Positions 25,252 to 37,261 of a stretch of DNA of 64,000 nt are shown piece after piece (position 1 is the stretch's first letter; every line of letters starts with the position of its first letter). Location of the stretch: the NCBI GenBank assembly GCA_002189035.1, contig NEEC01000011.1:2356001-2420000 (forward strand), in the 5' to 3' direction. The notes under the pieces were generated by a model. It ran no database searches, was not told the DNA's origin, and saw nothing but the letters and a program-made list of their open reading frames with translations. Source of the stretch: Utricularia gibba. Taxonomy: Eukaryota; Streptophyta; Magnoliopsida; Lamiales; Lentibulariaceae. The position numbers and the translations under genes were made by a program.

Positions 25252-27229
25252 ATGTCCGTAAGGAGATCGTATCTCTCACGAAGAATCATGCATCGTCCCT
25301 TTATGCTCTCCAGATCTTGTAAGGATCTGAGTTTTTCCGATTTGGAATCGGTGATTTTTTCCAGTGGAATTGAAGGAGGCCAGGGGAAAGCGAAAAGCGT
25401 TGCCAGTGATGGGATCTCGGAGGAAACGAGGCGGCAGGACGGGGATTCTTTTGCGTCGGGATGGGCCGGTATGCTTCCGGAGTTGCTTGGTGAAATAATA
25501 CAGAGAGTCGAAGCCAGTGAAAATGTATGGCCGGAGCGAAAAAATGTTGTCGTCTGCGCCTGCGTTTGTGAGCAATGGAGGGAGGCAACGTTGAAGGTTG
25601 TTAATAGGGCTCTGATTGATAATCCAGGAAAAATCACGCTTCCTTCTTCGCTTAAAAAGGTAGTGCTCTTACTCTTTGGAGGGTTAGAACCTTGTGGATC
25701 ATGATCATGTCGTTCCTTGTGATGTTTGATGCCTTTGACCTGATCTTGTGATTCGACTTATATATGTGTGGTAAGAGTGGATTTGGGTTTAATCATTTTG
25801 TCAGGCATCAGTTTTTGTGAATTATGCGCTCTGTAGTGCCTTGTGGTGTATAATTTCTGGTCTCTGACCTGATAATTCGAGGCCTTTATCAGAGTGATAT
25901 TTCGCATTCTTTTCCTTTCCTGGTGCTCCTTGAGGTCAACCAATAGGATTTGCAGTTGGGGGACAGCAGCCTTGCGTTGTGTCTTCTTTTGAAAACGGTG
26001 GTGTCTACTCTTATTGTGATTTTTCAAGCGAATTCATTTGCAAAGCTGCTGTCAGGAAAGCTATTTATCCTAAGGTTGTGTCATTGTCGGAATGTCTGTA
26101 TCCATGACTCATGTCTTACATTTTTTTTTTTACAATAGTTGCGTGGTTCAACAATTTGAATGCTCCATTTATATATGTATTGCAGCCGGGGCCAGGGGAC
26201 TCTCCTGTTCAATGCATTATAAGGCGTGACAAGAAGAATGCATCATTTTATCTCTATCTTGCTCTTACATCAAGTAAGCTGACCTTTTTTGCTTCTCGTA
26301 TGGTGAGAAAGAAAGTGCTGAATGCCAAGAGTCATATCGTATCTCATATAAACCTTAAGCGGGGGGGAGGAATAAAACACACTTGAGGAAGTTCCCTTTT
26401 TATCTATCATCAATGATTTGCTTATGTTCACCTCTTCTTTTATGAACAGCGTTCACAGACAAAGGTAAGTTTCTCCTTGCTGCACAACGATTCAGGAACG
26501 GCCCTCACACAGAATATATTATCTCTCTTGATGCCAAAGATTTCTCTCAAGGAAGCAAAGCTTACGTGGGAAAGTTGAGGTAAAGATCACCCTCTGATTA
26601 TCCTTGCTTGAATGATGTTTTGGATTAAACCCTCATGTCCTCTTTGCAGATCGGATTTCCTTGGCACTAATTTTGTGATATACGACAGTCAACCGCCATA
26701 CAGTGGAGCTAAACCATCTAGCAATCGGTCTGGCCGACGTGTAGCAAACAAGCAGATTAGTCCGCAGGTTCCAGCTGGTAACTTTGAAGTCGGGACAGTT
26801 TCTTATAAATTTAATCTGCGTATGAAGTCGAGAGGTCCTAGAAGAATGGTCTGTTCAATCAAATCCCCATCTTCCGACATGGTGCTAGCTGAGGAATCTC
26901 AAGACGCCCCGAAAATGAAGAACATAAAAACCACGCCTTCCGAGTATACAGTCTTGAGAAACAAAGCACCAAGATGGCATGAGAACTTAGAATGCTGGTG
27001 CTTGAACTTCCACGGCAGGGTGACTGTAGCATCAGTCAAGAACTTTCAGCTCGTTAAAGCTTGCGATCCAAGTCAGCCCGATTGGAAGGGCCACGACGAA
27101 ACGGTTCTCCTGCAGTTCGGTAAAGTTGGTGATGATACTTTCACCATGGACTACAGACATCCTCTTTCAGCCTTCCAGGCATTCGCCATCTGCCTCACAA
27201 GTTTCGGCACTAAACTGGCATGTGAGTGA
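25252..27229 (+). CDS. TLP: Tubby-like F-box protein
   Basis: Plant tubby-like proteins join an F-box, which docks to SKP1 in SCF ubiquitin ligases, with a C-terminal tubby barrel that binds PIP2 at the plasma membrane. Four exons: 25252-25659, 26186-26273, 26450-26579 and 26650-27229; 401 residues. The F-box region is about 70-125 ([34 protein letters not shown]). The tubby domain begins [18 protein letters not shown] and has [63 protein letters not shown] and the near-invariant end FGTKLACE. The N-terminus differs from the common MSF-SIVRDVRD type, so assignment to a numbered TLP is not attempted. A second ATG at 25288 is an alternative start. Confidence 0.93.
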
Positions 27230-28165
27230 TGCACTTAACAGGAAGGTGTCTATATTATATGTCCCTCACGATGAAGAGATTCCGGGTAGGGGATTCAGGT
27301 TACTCGTGTCTCTGCAATTCTCTTGGAAAACGTTGGACTGGTTTCAATTCGTTTCATCTTGACTACATGCTATGTATATATCACTCCTCGATTGGGATCC
27401 CCCCAACTAGCTCAGGAACTTGTAGCCTTGGCATAATTGTGTTGCGATCTGAGAATCTTCAGGGTAGCATCAGGATGTTCGTGTTACAAAACTGGCCACA
27501 CGTTCAGTAGCCCCCACTCTTCTTCAGTTCAGCTGATTGGATTTCATATTAATCAAAAACCGTTCATTTTGATTATTTCTGAATTAGAGTAATGAGATTG
27601 TGTTATTTCTTTTATGTAACCGTTTCATATGCGGGTTACTTTATTTTTTTGCATCAATCCATGTTCGGAAGTTCTGGAGAGGGTCAAGTGCAAGGGCCGT
27701 ACAATCCACAAGATGAGCAGATGCTCACTGAAGCTGAATCTTCATCACTTCCACAAGACACGGGCCAGACCAAATGAAATGCTTACGTGGGCGCCAAGTG
27801 AACAGTTGGTGCATGGCTGGGAGGTTCAACTGCCTAGAAACGAAAAGAGGCGGTGTAGAGTTGTTTGATTCTGGGCTTGCGGTGGCGGTGGAAGTGTAAA
27901 CCTGGGAGAGCAACATTGCATCATATTGCGTGATGGATGCTCGTCCTCTCGAGTGTTGAGTTGATTTCCTGCAACTTCGCTGAGCGATGCATATATGATG
28001 AATAAGCAAAGGGGGAAACAGTTTCATTATTACATGGGGCTGGGAGCATCAGAAGCAGTTAGTTTTGGTTGCAGAAGACAGGAGGAGTTTTAACTCACAG
28101 ACAACAAGCACCGAGATCATGAACGACACCCACAACAAAACAGGGGCAGTAGGAGAACACGTTCC
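27230..28165. other. Convergent 3' region between tubby-like gene and MBF1
   Basis: Downstream ends of two convergent genes. Short open frames occur on both strands, but none resembles a known protein and none has convincing splice partners; most of this is likely 3' untranslated sequence. Confidence 0.45.
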
Positions 28166-29159
28166 TTATTTCTTTCCACGTAATTTTGCACCTAATGCTC
28201 TCTCAAGTTTGGAGATGATCTGCTGGTTGGGGATTGCTTTACCTGACTCGTATTCTTGGATTGTTTGTGGTTTCTCGTTGATCATCTGCAGGGCAGTGGC
28301 ACAGGATTGATGACATGCGGATGCAGATAGATGTAGGTAGAAGGGTGGAGGATGGGAGTGAGGCAAACCTGAGCAAGCTGAGCTTGGGTGAGTTTTTTAT
28401 CCATCCGAGCTTGCATGATTGCTTTCTTCATTTCAGAAGGAACCTTGTCATCTGCAAACAAATTTAGATCGAGTTGTATGAACATGAGTAAAAGTATTGC
28501 AATCAAAAGGAGAACTGTGCTTGAAAGGTTGCATCGTTAAAGAAACCATGAACAATAACCAGCAAACTGATCAATGATAAATCCAGATCCAAGGGATAAC
28601 AAAATGTAAAAAAGAAAGTAGCTTCTGAAAAGAAATGCAAATGTTGGTGTGAAAAAGAAAGCTCGAGGAAAAGACAACAACATGGATAGAAAAGAGAAGC
28701 ATGTGGCGATTGACGAGCACTCACGGGATAAATTTTCAGTGTCTTCGTCAAGCTTCCTGGTGTTCAGAGTGCCGGTGCTACTAGCAGCTTTGTTTGTCCC
28801 GGCGTTAGCTGCAACATCAACGTCAAAAAAACGCAGCGGATAAGGATCAATGACAAGAATTGGAAAACAAATCCTAACGCAATTCAAACGCAAAAGTAAT
28901 TTCATCTGAATAAAAATGAGCCGTATGCCCTTTAAATTAACCACGGAACAACAGAAACAACAAGGACACCAAAGAAAAAAACACAAATTGAGACACAAAA
29001 ATGACGAATCGGAACAGAAAGCTCACATTTCTTAATTGTTTCAATCTCAGCTCCGACGCGGCGGGCTGCGTTGACCGCTTTCTCATCTTTTCTGGCTGCG
29101 GCAGTCGGCGCTTTCTTCCTCAAAACCACTGGTTCCCAATCCTGCGAGATTCCCGCCAT
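28166..29159 (-). CDS. MBF1: Multiprotein bridging factor 1 (MBF1a/b type)
   Basis: Transcriptional coactivator that bridges TBP and bZIP factors; plant members affect heat and stress responses. Four exons: 29159-29027, 28808-28725, 28451-28369 and 28285-28166; 139 residues, normal for MBF1a/b (MBF1c is longer and diverged). The MBF1 N-terminal domain starts [18 protein letters not shown] and includes [13 protein letters not shown] and [14 protein letters not shown]. The Cro/C1-type helix-turn-helix follows: [39 protein letters not shown], then the closing basic tail GAKLRGKK. It is divergent to the Rab3GAP-like gene with 309 bp between starts, and a (GA)n run sits in its leader. Confidence 0.96.
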
Positions 29160-29197
29160 AAACACAGAGAGATGAAAATCGACGATGTGGGAGACAC

Positions 29198-29216
29198 AGA
29201 GAGAGAGAGAGAGAGA
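29198..29216. repeat. (GA)n microsatellite in MBF1 leader
   Basis: About 19 bases of GA repeats 39-57 bases upstream of the MBF1 start codon, read as CT on its coding strand. GA/CT tracts in plant leaders can bind BPC/GAGA factors; this is inference. Confidence 0.6.
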
Positions 29217-29468
29217 TGGAATGGCTAACGCCCAGGGGCGATTGTAGGATAAATATCTCCGATACAAAACAGCGTCAGTGACACGCCAATCCAGAAACTT
29301 TTGCATTTTCCTTTTTAAAAATTGTTTTATTTTCTAAAAAAAAGTTTTAATTAAATCAAAACGTCTTATTTAGTGTTTTTTTAATGGAAATTAGACATAG
29401 AAGCTCGCCGGAAATGCAATCAATCGCTGCGGCTATGCCGTCAATTGCTGCTCTCTACTTGATTAGAG

Positions 29469-31905
29469 ATGACGCGCCGCCTCCACACGACAGGGCTGGT
29501 ATGCATCGCCGGCGAAGAACTATCTGATCTGGGCGCCGCAAGGGAAGGCAGGCTGGTTGGCAATCCCAACCTTCTTATTTCTATCGATACTCAGTCGATC
29601 GCCCTTGCCAATGGCTCTTTGATTCTCATTCATAATTGGCGATTGTCGAGTGATGACCGCCCCATCCCGGAGACGCACCAGGTATTCAAGATCATACCCG
29701 AGCTATCTCCTATTGAAGCGGAGTATATATCCGCTATTGAGTTGCTCGTGTTCGCGGAGGATATTAGAGTTCTGATCGTCGGGACATCTTGTGGTTACCT
29801 TTTGATGTTTTCTCTTGACGGAAGGCTTGTTCATAGACAGGTTTGATACTGATTCTTAATCATACTTTCATTTTTGTCATGCCTTTATCTAGAAGTTAAA
29901 TTTATTCTCGTCATTAATCTTGATGCATATTTTCTGTGCTATAAGAAGAGTTAAAGCTGCTGTTTTGTGTTGCCGAATCGTTTTATCCACTATATCCATT
30001 CAATTGCAGTTTGTGAACCGTGCAAAGATTCTCAAATTAAGGGTTCATGGGATTATACAAGATCAAACACAGGATACATTGTTGGAAGGGGTTTGCGTGG
30101 TAATGCCTGGCACAATTGCGTGTTTCGAAGTATCTGATATCAAGGTGCGTGCGTTTTTTTTTTATTATTATTACGTTGGGTATACGACAGCATGCCGGGT
30201 TTTGCTTATGTGTAGCACATAATGGATACTCAAGATTAGTTACTCTATTGCATTTGAGTGTTGATCTATTCCAACATTATGCGGTTTCTTTGTAATGATT
30301 TCTGTAGTTTTAATGACTAATCCTAGTTAATGGCTTGTGCTGACTGAAAACACGATATTGTCATCTGCAACTCCCAGAACCTATTGCATCAATGGATTCA
30401 CAGAGCAAACTCCCAGTTCTGGGATGACAAATTTGGTGATGCTAACTATTCTGGGAATTCTCATTCAATCCTCCCTTACCACCTGTGGAACATCAGCAAG
30501 CATGGATTTTGTATTGATGCTGCAATAACTGGTGTCATGCCTCCATCTCTAATGGAGATACAGGTTTCCTAAACGTTAATCTTATATTTGTAAAATCTCC
30601 TAAGTTTAAAGGATTTAAGATATACTTCGTGATCAGTTAACATCTTGGTAGTTTTGGAACTCGTCACCAGCTTTTTTCTTACTTTTTTTGTGGCTACGTA
30701 GTTCCTGAATTTATATTAAACTAATTTGGTTTTATTGTTAGGCAGTCGAGCAACAGCTACTATTGTGCAGTCAGCATAGGAGATGATGCTTTTGTATCGG
30801 CTTATAGGTTAGTGAGACTCCTGCATATCCAAATCTTCATCATTGATGCTCTAAGTTATGTATAAAAATTAACTTTCTGTCGCTGTTCTATAACTCTAAG
30901 GTAGTTTTTTTTTCTTTGAAGACTTTCAGTTGACAAAAGCAGGTCAGTCGTGGGAGCCATCTTGTCAAAAGTTGTACCTGCAACCTTTTCAACAGTAGCT
31001 TCCCTTTCAAAATTGATTTTGCGAGGTGAAGCTATCCGCAAAAGGAATCCAGAGGCTACGCCTGAAGCAGCTCGAGGTGAGATAACTGTTTTCGGCATAC
31101 ATTTTGGTTGTTTGTTTTTTCATTAGGAACTTCGCTGTCTCATATTTTTGTTAGTAGAAGATTCGATAGTCATATATAGAACTTCATTTTTGTCCAGGTC
31201 CTATGTTCCATTTTTTCTGATTGCATTTTGTACTTTGTGGCAGCATCTCCAATCACGTGTTTAAAAGATCATCCTAGAAAGGGTGAGAAGCTGGCAATGT
31301 CACCTGTTGGCACATTGGCAGCAATAACCGATTCATTGGGCCGTATTTTGCTTCTAGACTCCAGGGCGTTTATTGTTGTTCGTCTATGGAAGGTAGACAA
31401 TTCTTCCAAGCTCCTGTAATTCGAAGAATCTCATCTCATTGATTTTGAATTCAGAAAATCCATCTGTTATCATTTCCATCAAAACCATCTATTTGACTAC
31501 ATTTCATTCACAGGGATATCGTGATGCAAGCTGCTTATTTGTTGAGATGCTTACAACGAAAGAGAAATCATCAGCACCTCTTCATGAATGTACAAAAAAT
31601 GATTATTCCCTTTGTCTAGCAATCCATGCTCCTCGGAAAGGAATTGTCGAGGTATTGCTCAACGCCTTAAAACAATCAGTGACATATTTACTTACCATTA
31701 TCATGAAAGTTCATCACAGGTGTGGCAAATGAGGACTGGTCCTAGGCTTCTCACCATCTCATGTCCTAACGGTAGCCGATTACTACAACCAACCTACCGG
31801 TCAAGTTCAGCATCAGAAATTTCATCTTTTTACGTGCCATTGCAAGTTTTCTTTCTCAATGAAGAATCAGGTCAAGTATCTGTTCTCAACCGATCCATTC
31901 ACTGA
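29469..31905 (+). CDS. RAB3GAP2-like: Rab3GAP regulatory (non-catalytic) subunit-like protein
   Basis: Plant homologue of the N-terminal domain of the non-catalytic subunit of Rab3 GTPase-activating protein (At5g55060-like); in animals the complex regulates Rab18/Rab3 at membranes, while the plant role is poorly known. Eight exons: 29469-29840, 30010-30144, 30378-30563, 30746-30807, 30922-31076, 31244-31392, 31514-31651 and 31720-31905; 460 residues, the length of plant homologues and much shorter than animal RAB3GAP2. Characteristic blocks: NPNLLISIDTQSIALANGS, LSPIEAEYISAIELLVF, LPYHLWNISKHGFCIDAA, SPVGTLAAITDSLGRILLLD, GYRDASCLFVEML, AIHAPRKGIVEVWQMRTGPR and SGQVSVLNRSIH. The ATG at 29469 matches the Arabidopsis start; a further ATG lies upstream at about 29411 in another frame. 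Confidence 0.93.
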
Positions 31906-32442
31906 AATGCGCTTGATTCTTGTGAACTACATATAACATCTCGAGTTTCATTCCTAATGTCATCGTAGTCATTTAGCCTTGTATGAAAGGAAAAGGCAGC
32001 TCAAAAGAGCTTATGAAGTACTTTTCTGTTGACAATGAATGGAATTGCATATTCATCCTTTTAGCTTAACAAATTTCCAGATTCTGGTTTACTTGGGCAG
32101 ATCATCTCCCTTATTCTGCTGCCATATCTATGTTAGTAACTGTGAGAACTGTTCTAACATTCTATGGTGTCCGAAACATCATGACAATTCTAACAGAGCC
32201 GAATGACATTACTGCATCAGATCAATTTCTGAGGTGTTAAAATCTCTTAGTCATGGATCACATTGCTTCCCATTAAAGCATTGAGGTGTCCGTATTCAGA
32301 AGGTTCAGCTTGACCTCGTGGTGGATTTTGCACCATAATTTTTGTTTATATTTTTACAATTGTAAATCTTATTAATGCCCAAACCGAAGTCTTCTTTCCT
32401 CTTCTGCATTCTCTGTTTACTCGGCGGTGACTTTGGACGGCT
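31906..32442. other. Intergenic stretch upstream of malate dehydrogenase copy
   Basis: 3' flank of the Rab3GAP-like gene and AT-rich spacer. No gene or clear promoter motif recognised. Confidence 0.4.
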
Positions 32443-34134
32443 ATGGCGCTTTTGCAATCTACTCTCCGTCCGGGGGTCTGTATTTGGCGCTCCGGTGACG
32501 GCGGTAAACTTTCGATTTACTCGCCGATTTTCTGCTGAGGCGACGCCGGAGAGGAAGGTAGCGATTTTGGGGGCGGCGGAGGGATCGGGCAGCCACTTTC
32601 GCTGCTGATGAACCTGAATCCTCTTGTGTCGAGTCTTGCTCTCTATGATATACAGGCACACGAGGGGTGGTTGCATCAACACCAGATCTGAGGTACGTTT
32701 GTGATGGTGCATGAACTTCGGATGCCTTTCCTTAAGGTTTAATTTGGAGGTTGCATTTTATGGCCTTGTGAAAATGCATAAAAGATGATCAGGATTGGGT
32801 TTTTTCGAAGGGTGGATATGTATTGTCATAAAGGTTCTCTTCTTTTTGTCTTTGGTATGTGTATGGATGAGTGTGACTTGAGCCTTTATGGAAATCATTT
32901 CCACTAAATTCGATGCAGGTGAAAGGCTACGAAGGGGATGAACTACAGGGTGAGGCTTTGGAAGGTTCTGATGTTATCATAATTCCAGCTGGTGTGCCCA
33001 GAAAGCCTGGCATGACTAGTGATGATCTTTTCAAGATCAATGCTGGTATCGTCAAGTCTCTTTGTGACGCCATTGCCAAGTTTTACCCAAATGTAACACG
33101 TTTGCCCTTGCTTGGTTTTGTTGAAGAATTTAAATTCTCATGTGATCAGCAACCCTGTAAATTCCACAGTGCCAATTGCTGCTGAAATGTTCAAGAGCAA
33201 GGGGGTATATAATGAGAAAAGGCTCTTTGGCGTAACAACTCTTGATGTTGTCAGGGCCAAGACATTTTACACCGGCAAAGCTGGAGCCATTGTACCTGGT
33301 ACAGCCATCCTTGACCTGATCCACACATCAGCTCTCTCGTGTCTTGTTATGTGTAGTCGATCATATTCCTTCCGTTTTCTGCAGATGTGAATGCCCCTGT
33401 CATTGGTGGCCATGCTGGAATTACAATCCTCCCCCAGTTTTCTCATGTAATGTTCGTGCTAATGTTCTCTCTCTGTTAACTCAGCCTCTGCATTGCCCAA
33501 TATCTTTTCCGCACAGGCAACTCCAACAGCAAATCTGTCTGACGAAGAAATCTCTGCTCTCAGCAAAAGAACACAAGATGGTGGAACAGAGGTTGTTGAA
33601 GCCAAGGCTGGAAAGGGATCGGCAGCATTTTCAATGGCGTAAGCCATCTATTCTACAACCCCCCAGTACTTTCACTCCGTTACACGCTATTGCTTCTTCA
33701 CTTACAACATCATGCTCCGAATCCTGCAGCTACGCCGGTGCAACATTTGCAGATGCTTGCCTCAAAGGATTGAATGGTGTCCCAGACGTGGTGGAGTGCT
33801 CCTTCGTCAAGCCTACCATCACCGACTTACCCTTCTTCGCTTCAAAGGTACCACTTTCTTTTCCTTGCATACTCCTCCTTTTCAGTCCTCCTGAACCCCC
33901 TCTGGCGTTGTGATAAGAGAAAACTCCGCCGTGAACAGATTTCATGACAACCGGCAGGTGAGACTGGGAGGGAATGGCGTCGAGGAAGTGTTGGGTTTGG
34001 GAACCCTCTCCCCTCACGAGAAACAAGGATTGGAATCCCTGAAGGCGGAACTGAAGAGCTCAAGGCAGCAGTTAAGCTGCCTAGACGCCATAACCCATCA
34101 GACATTCGGACAAGCCGCCACCCGCTGTTTTTAA
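32443..34134 (+). pseudogene. MDH: Mitochondrial-type malate dehydrogenase, damaged copy
   Basis: NAD-dependent malate dehydrogenase of the mitochondrial type, split into exon-like blocks near 32443-32692, 32919-33092, 33110-33298, 33385-33446, 33517-33638, 33730-33847 and 33958-34134. Well kept: [34 protein letters not shown] (substrate-binding Arg), [26 protein letters not shown] (catalytic His), [14 protein letters not shown]. Damage: the ATG and the coenzyme fold are in different frames (five-G run 32472-32476); one G missing near 32577-32581 after the GAA of the nucleotide loop; one base missing near 32651; about four residues absent before the INTRSE block; blocks two and three abut with too little room for a plant intron; and the last residues after LKSS do not match the family. 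Several independent faults favour a pseudogene, but some are homopolymer changes that could be assembly errors. Confidence 0.68.
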
Positions 34135-34682
34135 TAGCCACTCCTCCACAGGTGGGGCCAACTAACCGTCTACCGCCCCGTCATTTATTGCAGGACGGTG
34201 CTGAACTTAATCACACACGCGCCACCGTGGCCGACAGCGTACGCGCCGAGGAGATCCATAATAACAAGAATAAGGGGAGACAACGTTGCCTCTCTTTCGT
34301 GGGTCAAGAGGCATCCATGCACACAAAGAAGCTCACTACACGTGAATTCTTCACAGGGAATGCACGAGGTGTTCCATGTCACAAAGCACAGCGATCGATA
34401 CAAAGAATACCACTGAGATTACAACTAAAATATCTACATGTTTCTACAGTCCCACTAGAGAGTTATCAAAGAAAAAGGAAAAATACACTTCATCACTACT
34501 TCCCTCCTCCAACACTTGAAGAATCCCATTGAGATCCAACCCTGAAAACCAAGCTGTTCATGTTCAGTAGGGAGACAGCCTACATGGGCTCAGGACTCTA
34601 TAGGCATGTGCAAGTAGATAGAGATCTCATAAAAAAAAAATTCATCGATAGCTTGGTAACACTATCAGGAAGCAGTACCTCG
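34135..34682. other. Convergent 3' flank of MDH copy and GTE gene
   Basis: No gene recognised. Likely 3' untranslated sequence of the GTE gene on the minus strand plus the downstream flank of the malate dehydrogenase copy. Confidence 0.4.
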
Positions 34683-37261
34683 TCATGTTCCAGGAGAATC
34701 TCCAGCATCAGATCCATCACCGGAGGAACTATCACTATCGGAGTCTGTTAATAAATAAATAAAATAGGCATGGTAAGTTCTCCACATTCGGTAAAAGATG
34801 AAACAAAAAAAAACCATAAAAATTACCACTTGAAGATGAGCCAGAATCACTGCTGGAGCTGCTTGAACTGCTATCATTATATGCTTCCCCCTTCCCTCCT
34901 TCGGCAGCATTGATACTTTTCTCAAAGGCTGTGATCAAAAGGTTTCACGGGTGAGCTCTGAAATGTACAAAAACAGAGAGTTCAGGATGGCTTGAGTTAA
35001 GTCATTACCACCGTTTTCTGTCTGGACGCCCGTTATGCCTTGAGCTGACCTCTGCATGATGTTGAAATAGAGTTAATCTTTTTACTAAATGACAGCAGAA
35101 AAGTGTGACCTCAATGGAAGAGTACTTACTGCTGCCAGAGCACCCTGACTAGCGGTGGTCCTTGCTTGGAGTGCAAGTTCAGCTTTCCTTTTGTTCTTGC
35201 TCAATCTCTTTTTGTAGTTGGAAACAAATCTATCCAGCTCCCAAAGCGTTTCTGGATCTACACTGTCAATGTCTACCTCAATCTCATCATCATGTTGAGA
35301 AAGAGCCGTGTTTCGTTTCTTGATTATCTGCAGGATAGCATCCAGCTTTTCCATGGGCAAGTCCTGGAGGTGTTTACTTAGCTTTTGCTTCTCATCCTGT
35401 GTCATGTCTCTTTTGTTGGGATCCTTTGCTTTAGGCTTTTTGGGAGCTGGAACTCGACCGAAATGAGACCGTGGAGTTCGAGGATCACCAGCGCCAGATA
35501 CCGACAAAGGTTCACGCTGATCAGAGGTCCTCTGGGGGCATCTGGAATATGCGAAGAAACAGGAGCATAACCGTATGAAGATGTCTGGATGGGAACGGAC
35601 ACGGGAAAAGAATTAGTCCTGAAGTATGGCTGCTCCTGAGCCTTCCTGGAAGCTGCTGCCGGCAATCTTCCATCTTTATACAACTGATACTGCCAGTAGT
35701 CATTATACTCCGCCTCTATCACAGCCCACCTTTCTTCAAAAATGTGAGACAGTTGTTCTGCCATGATGTGAACATCTTGTCCTTTTGGATTGTAAGTCAT
35801 GGCATTACGAAAAACAAGCCTTACATCCTCTGCAAAGTCCATCGGAGATTTGTACCAATTTTTGGATAATCTGCCCTTTATGGTGCCAAGATCCATAGGA
35901 TGCTTAATTATATCATGGTAATCAACCAATCCCAGTTGCTTTGCATCAACAGGAGCATTAAATACCCAACCAAACTTGTGCTTCATTAACCTCTGAAGTA
36001 GGCTGCTGCAAGTCTTAAAAAACTTATTATTGCCTTTATCGAATCCAAAACCAAAGCGGTATCCAGGTTCTGTGTTCCTCCCACTACCAGTCTTCGACCT
36101 CTTATTACTTTCGGAAGGAAGCCGATCCTTCCCTAGAAGGAATTCTGAGTTCCGGTAAAATTGGTTTGCCTTTGGTGTCCGTTTCTCCTTCTCGGCATAT
36201 TCACCATGCCTGTGGTTCGTCTCCATTACTGAAACACTAAGTTGCCTATTAAAAGGCCTGGCCCCCAGATTACGCTGAGTACCAATATCAGAAGTCACTC
36301 TTGATAATCCAACCGGCCGTCCCTCATGGTTCACTGTGGGTCCTGCCTCCGGATTCACTCTCAACAACAGCCTCTTCTGAACCAAATCAGGTCGTGCATG
36401 AAGTTGACCCTGATCATTGTCAACAATATTCAGAGCCTCAGAACCTGTAAAGCTACCATTGGTGGTGTATTTATTGTTGCTAAATTGATGCTCCTTCGTT
36501 TCTAACTGCTCAAAGATTCTCCTAATGCTTTCAAGATCATTCGCTAGCTTCTGGCTAAGATCCTCAATCTCGGCCCTTGATGATCTCTTACCTAACTTAA
36601 ATCTAATCATTTCACCAAAACTAGCTACAGCAAGAGATTCCCCATATCCTTGACCATCAATCAGACCTTCATCTTGTGCGCCTTGAGTAGAACTTGGCAT
36701 CAGTTTTCCATTCAAACTACCCTTGTGATCTAGAATCTGAGGCAACTCTTGATGAGTGTCACCTGGAGCATAGTTTTCACTCAAAGCATCATCTTTCGCT
36801 ACCCCATTCTGCGCTGAGCCACTGTCATTTAGGATAATCTGCCCATGCTGTGCTTGTTCCGGAAGCCCACAAGCCTTATCCTCCCCTCTGTTTGCGGTCT
36901 CTTGGTATGTACTTCGTCCTTCTTTGGGCAACGGCTTTCCAACAACGGCCCCATCTATGGCTCGGGCAGAAATGGTCTTTGAAGGCGGGGAAGCGACAGA
37001 AACGGTCGTCGCAGAGGGCTCACAAACACCGGCATCAGCAGCAGCAAAAGCCCCTGAAACCTCATGTTCTGGAGCAGAAGGAATTGCAGGGGCAGGCTTT
37101 CCAGCTAACGAGGTGGTGCAAACGGCATGATCGTCATCTTTGCACGATTTCCTAACCTTCTTACCAGCCCTCCGAGTGTAAACTATATCATACCCATTCA
37201 AACGATGTCTTCGATTCGGAATCAAATCATCTTCAGATTCCTCAAAAGAAGCTGAAGCCAT
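34683..37261 (-). CDS. GTE4: GTE4-like bromodomain + NET-domain transcription factor; one apparent frameshift
   Basis: Plant BET-type chromatin reader: a single bromodomain binds acetylated histones and an extra-terminal (NET) domain contacts partners; GTE4 maintains cell-cycle activity in Arabidopsis. Exons 37261-35130 (large), 35051-35009, 34928-34827 and 34744-34683. N-terminus MASASFEESEDDLIPNRRHR is followed by a disordered part, then the bromodomain (LLQRLMKHKFGWVFNAPVD, DYHDIIKHPMDLGTIKGRL, AMTYNPKGQDVHIMAEQLS), the NET domain (KRDMTQDEKQKLSKHLQDLP, VDPETLWELDRFVSNYKK) and a Ser/Asp-rich tail. Between IPDAP and DQREPLSVSGAGD the frame slips by one base; adding one base to the five-base homopolymer at 35534-35538 repairs it to about 779 residues. 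Both sides are well conserved, so a sequencing error is more likely than a null allele. Confidence 0.92.

Noticed and set aside
28537-28998. Minus-strand open frame of about 153 codons inside MBF1
   Set aside because: It spans MBF1 introns and reads exon 2 in a wrong-frame hydrophobic stretch; MBF1 exons with agreeing phases explain the coding signal.
33344-33913. Plus-strand frame of about 189 codons in the malate dehydrogenase region
   Set aside because: It is an out-of-frame read through MDH exons and introns; the MDH blocks with good splice sites explain the region.
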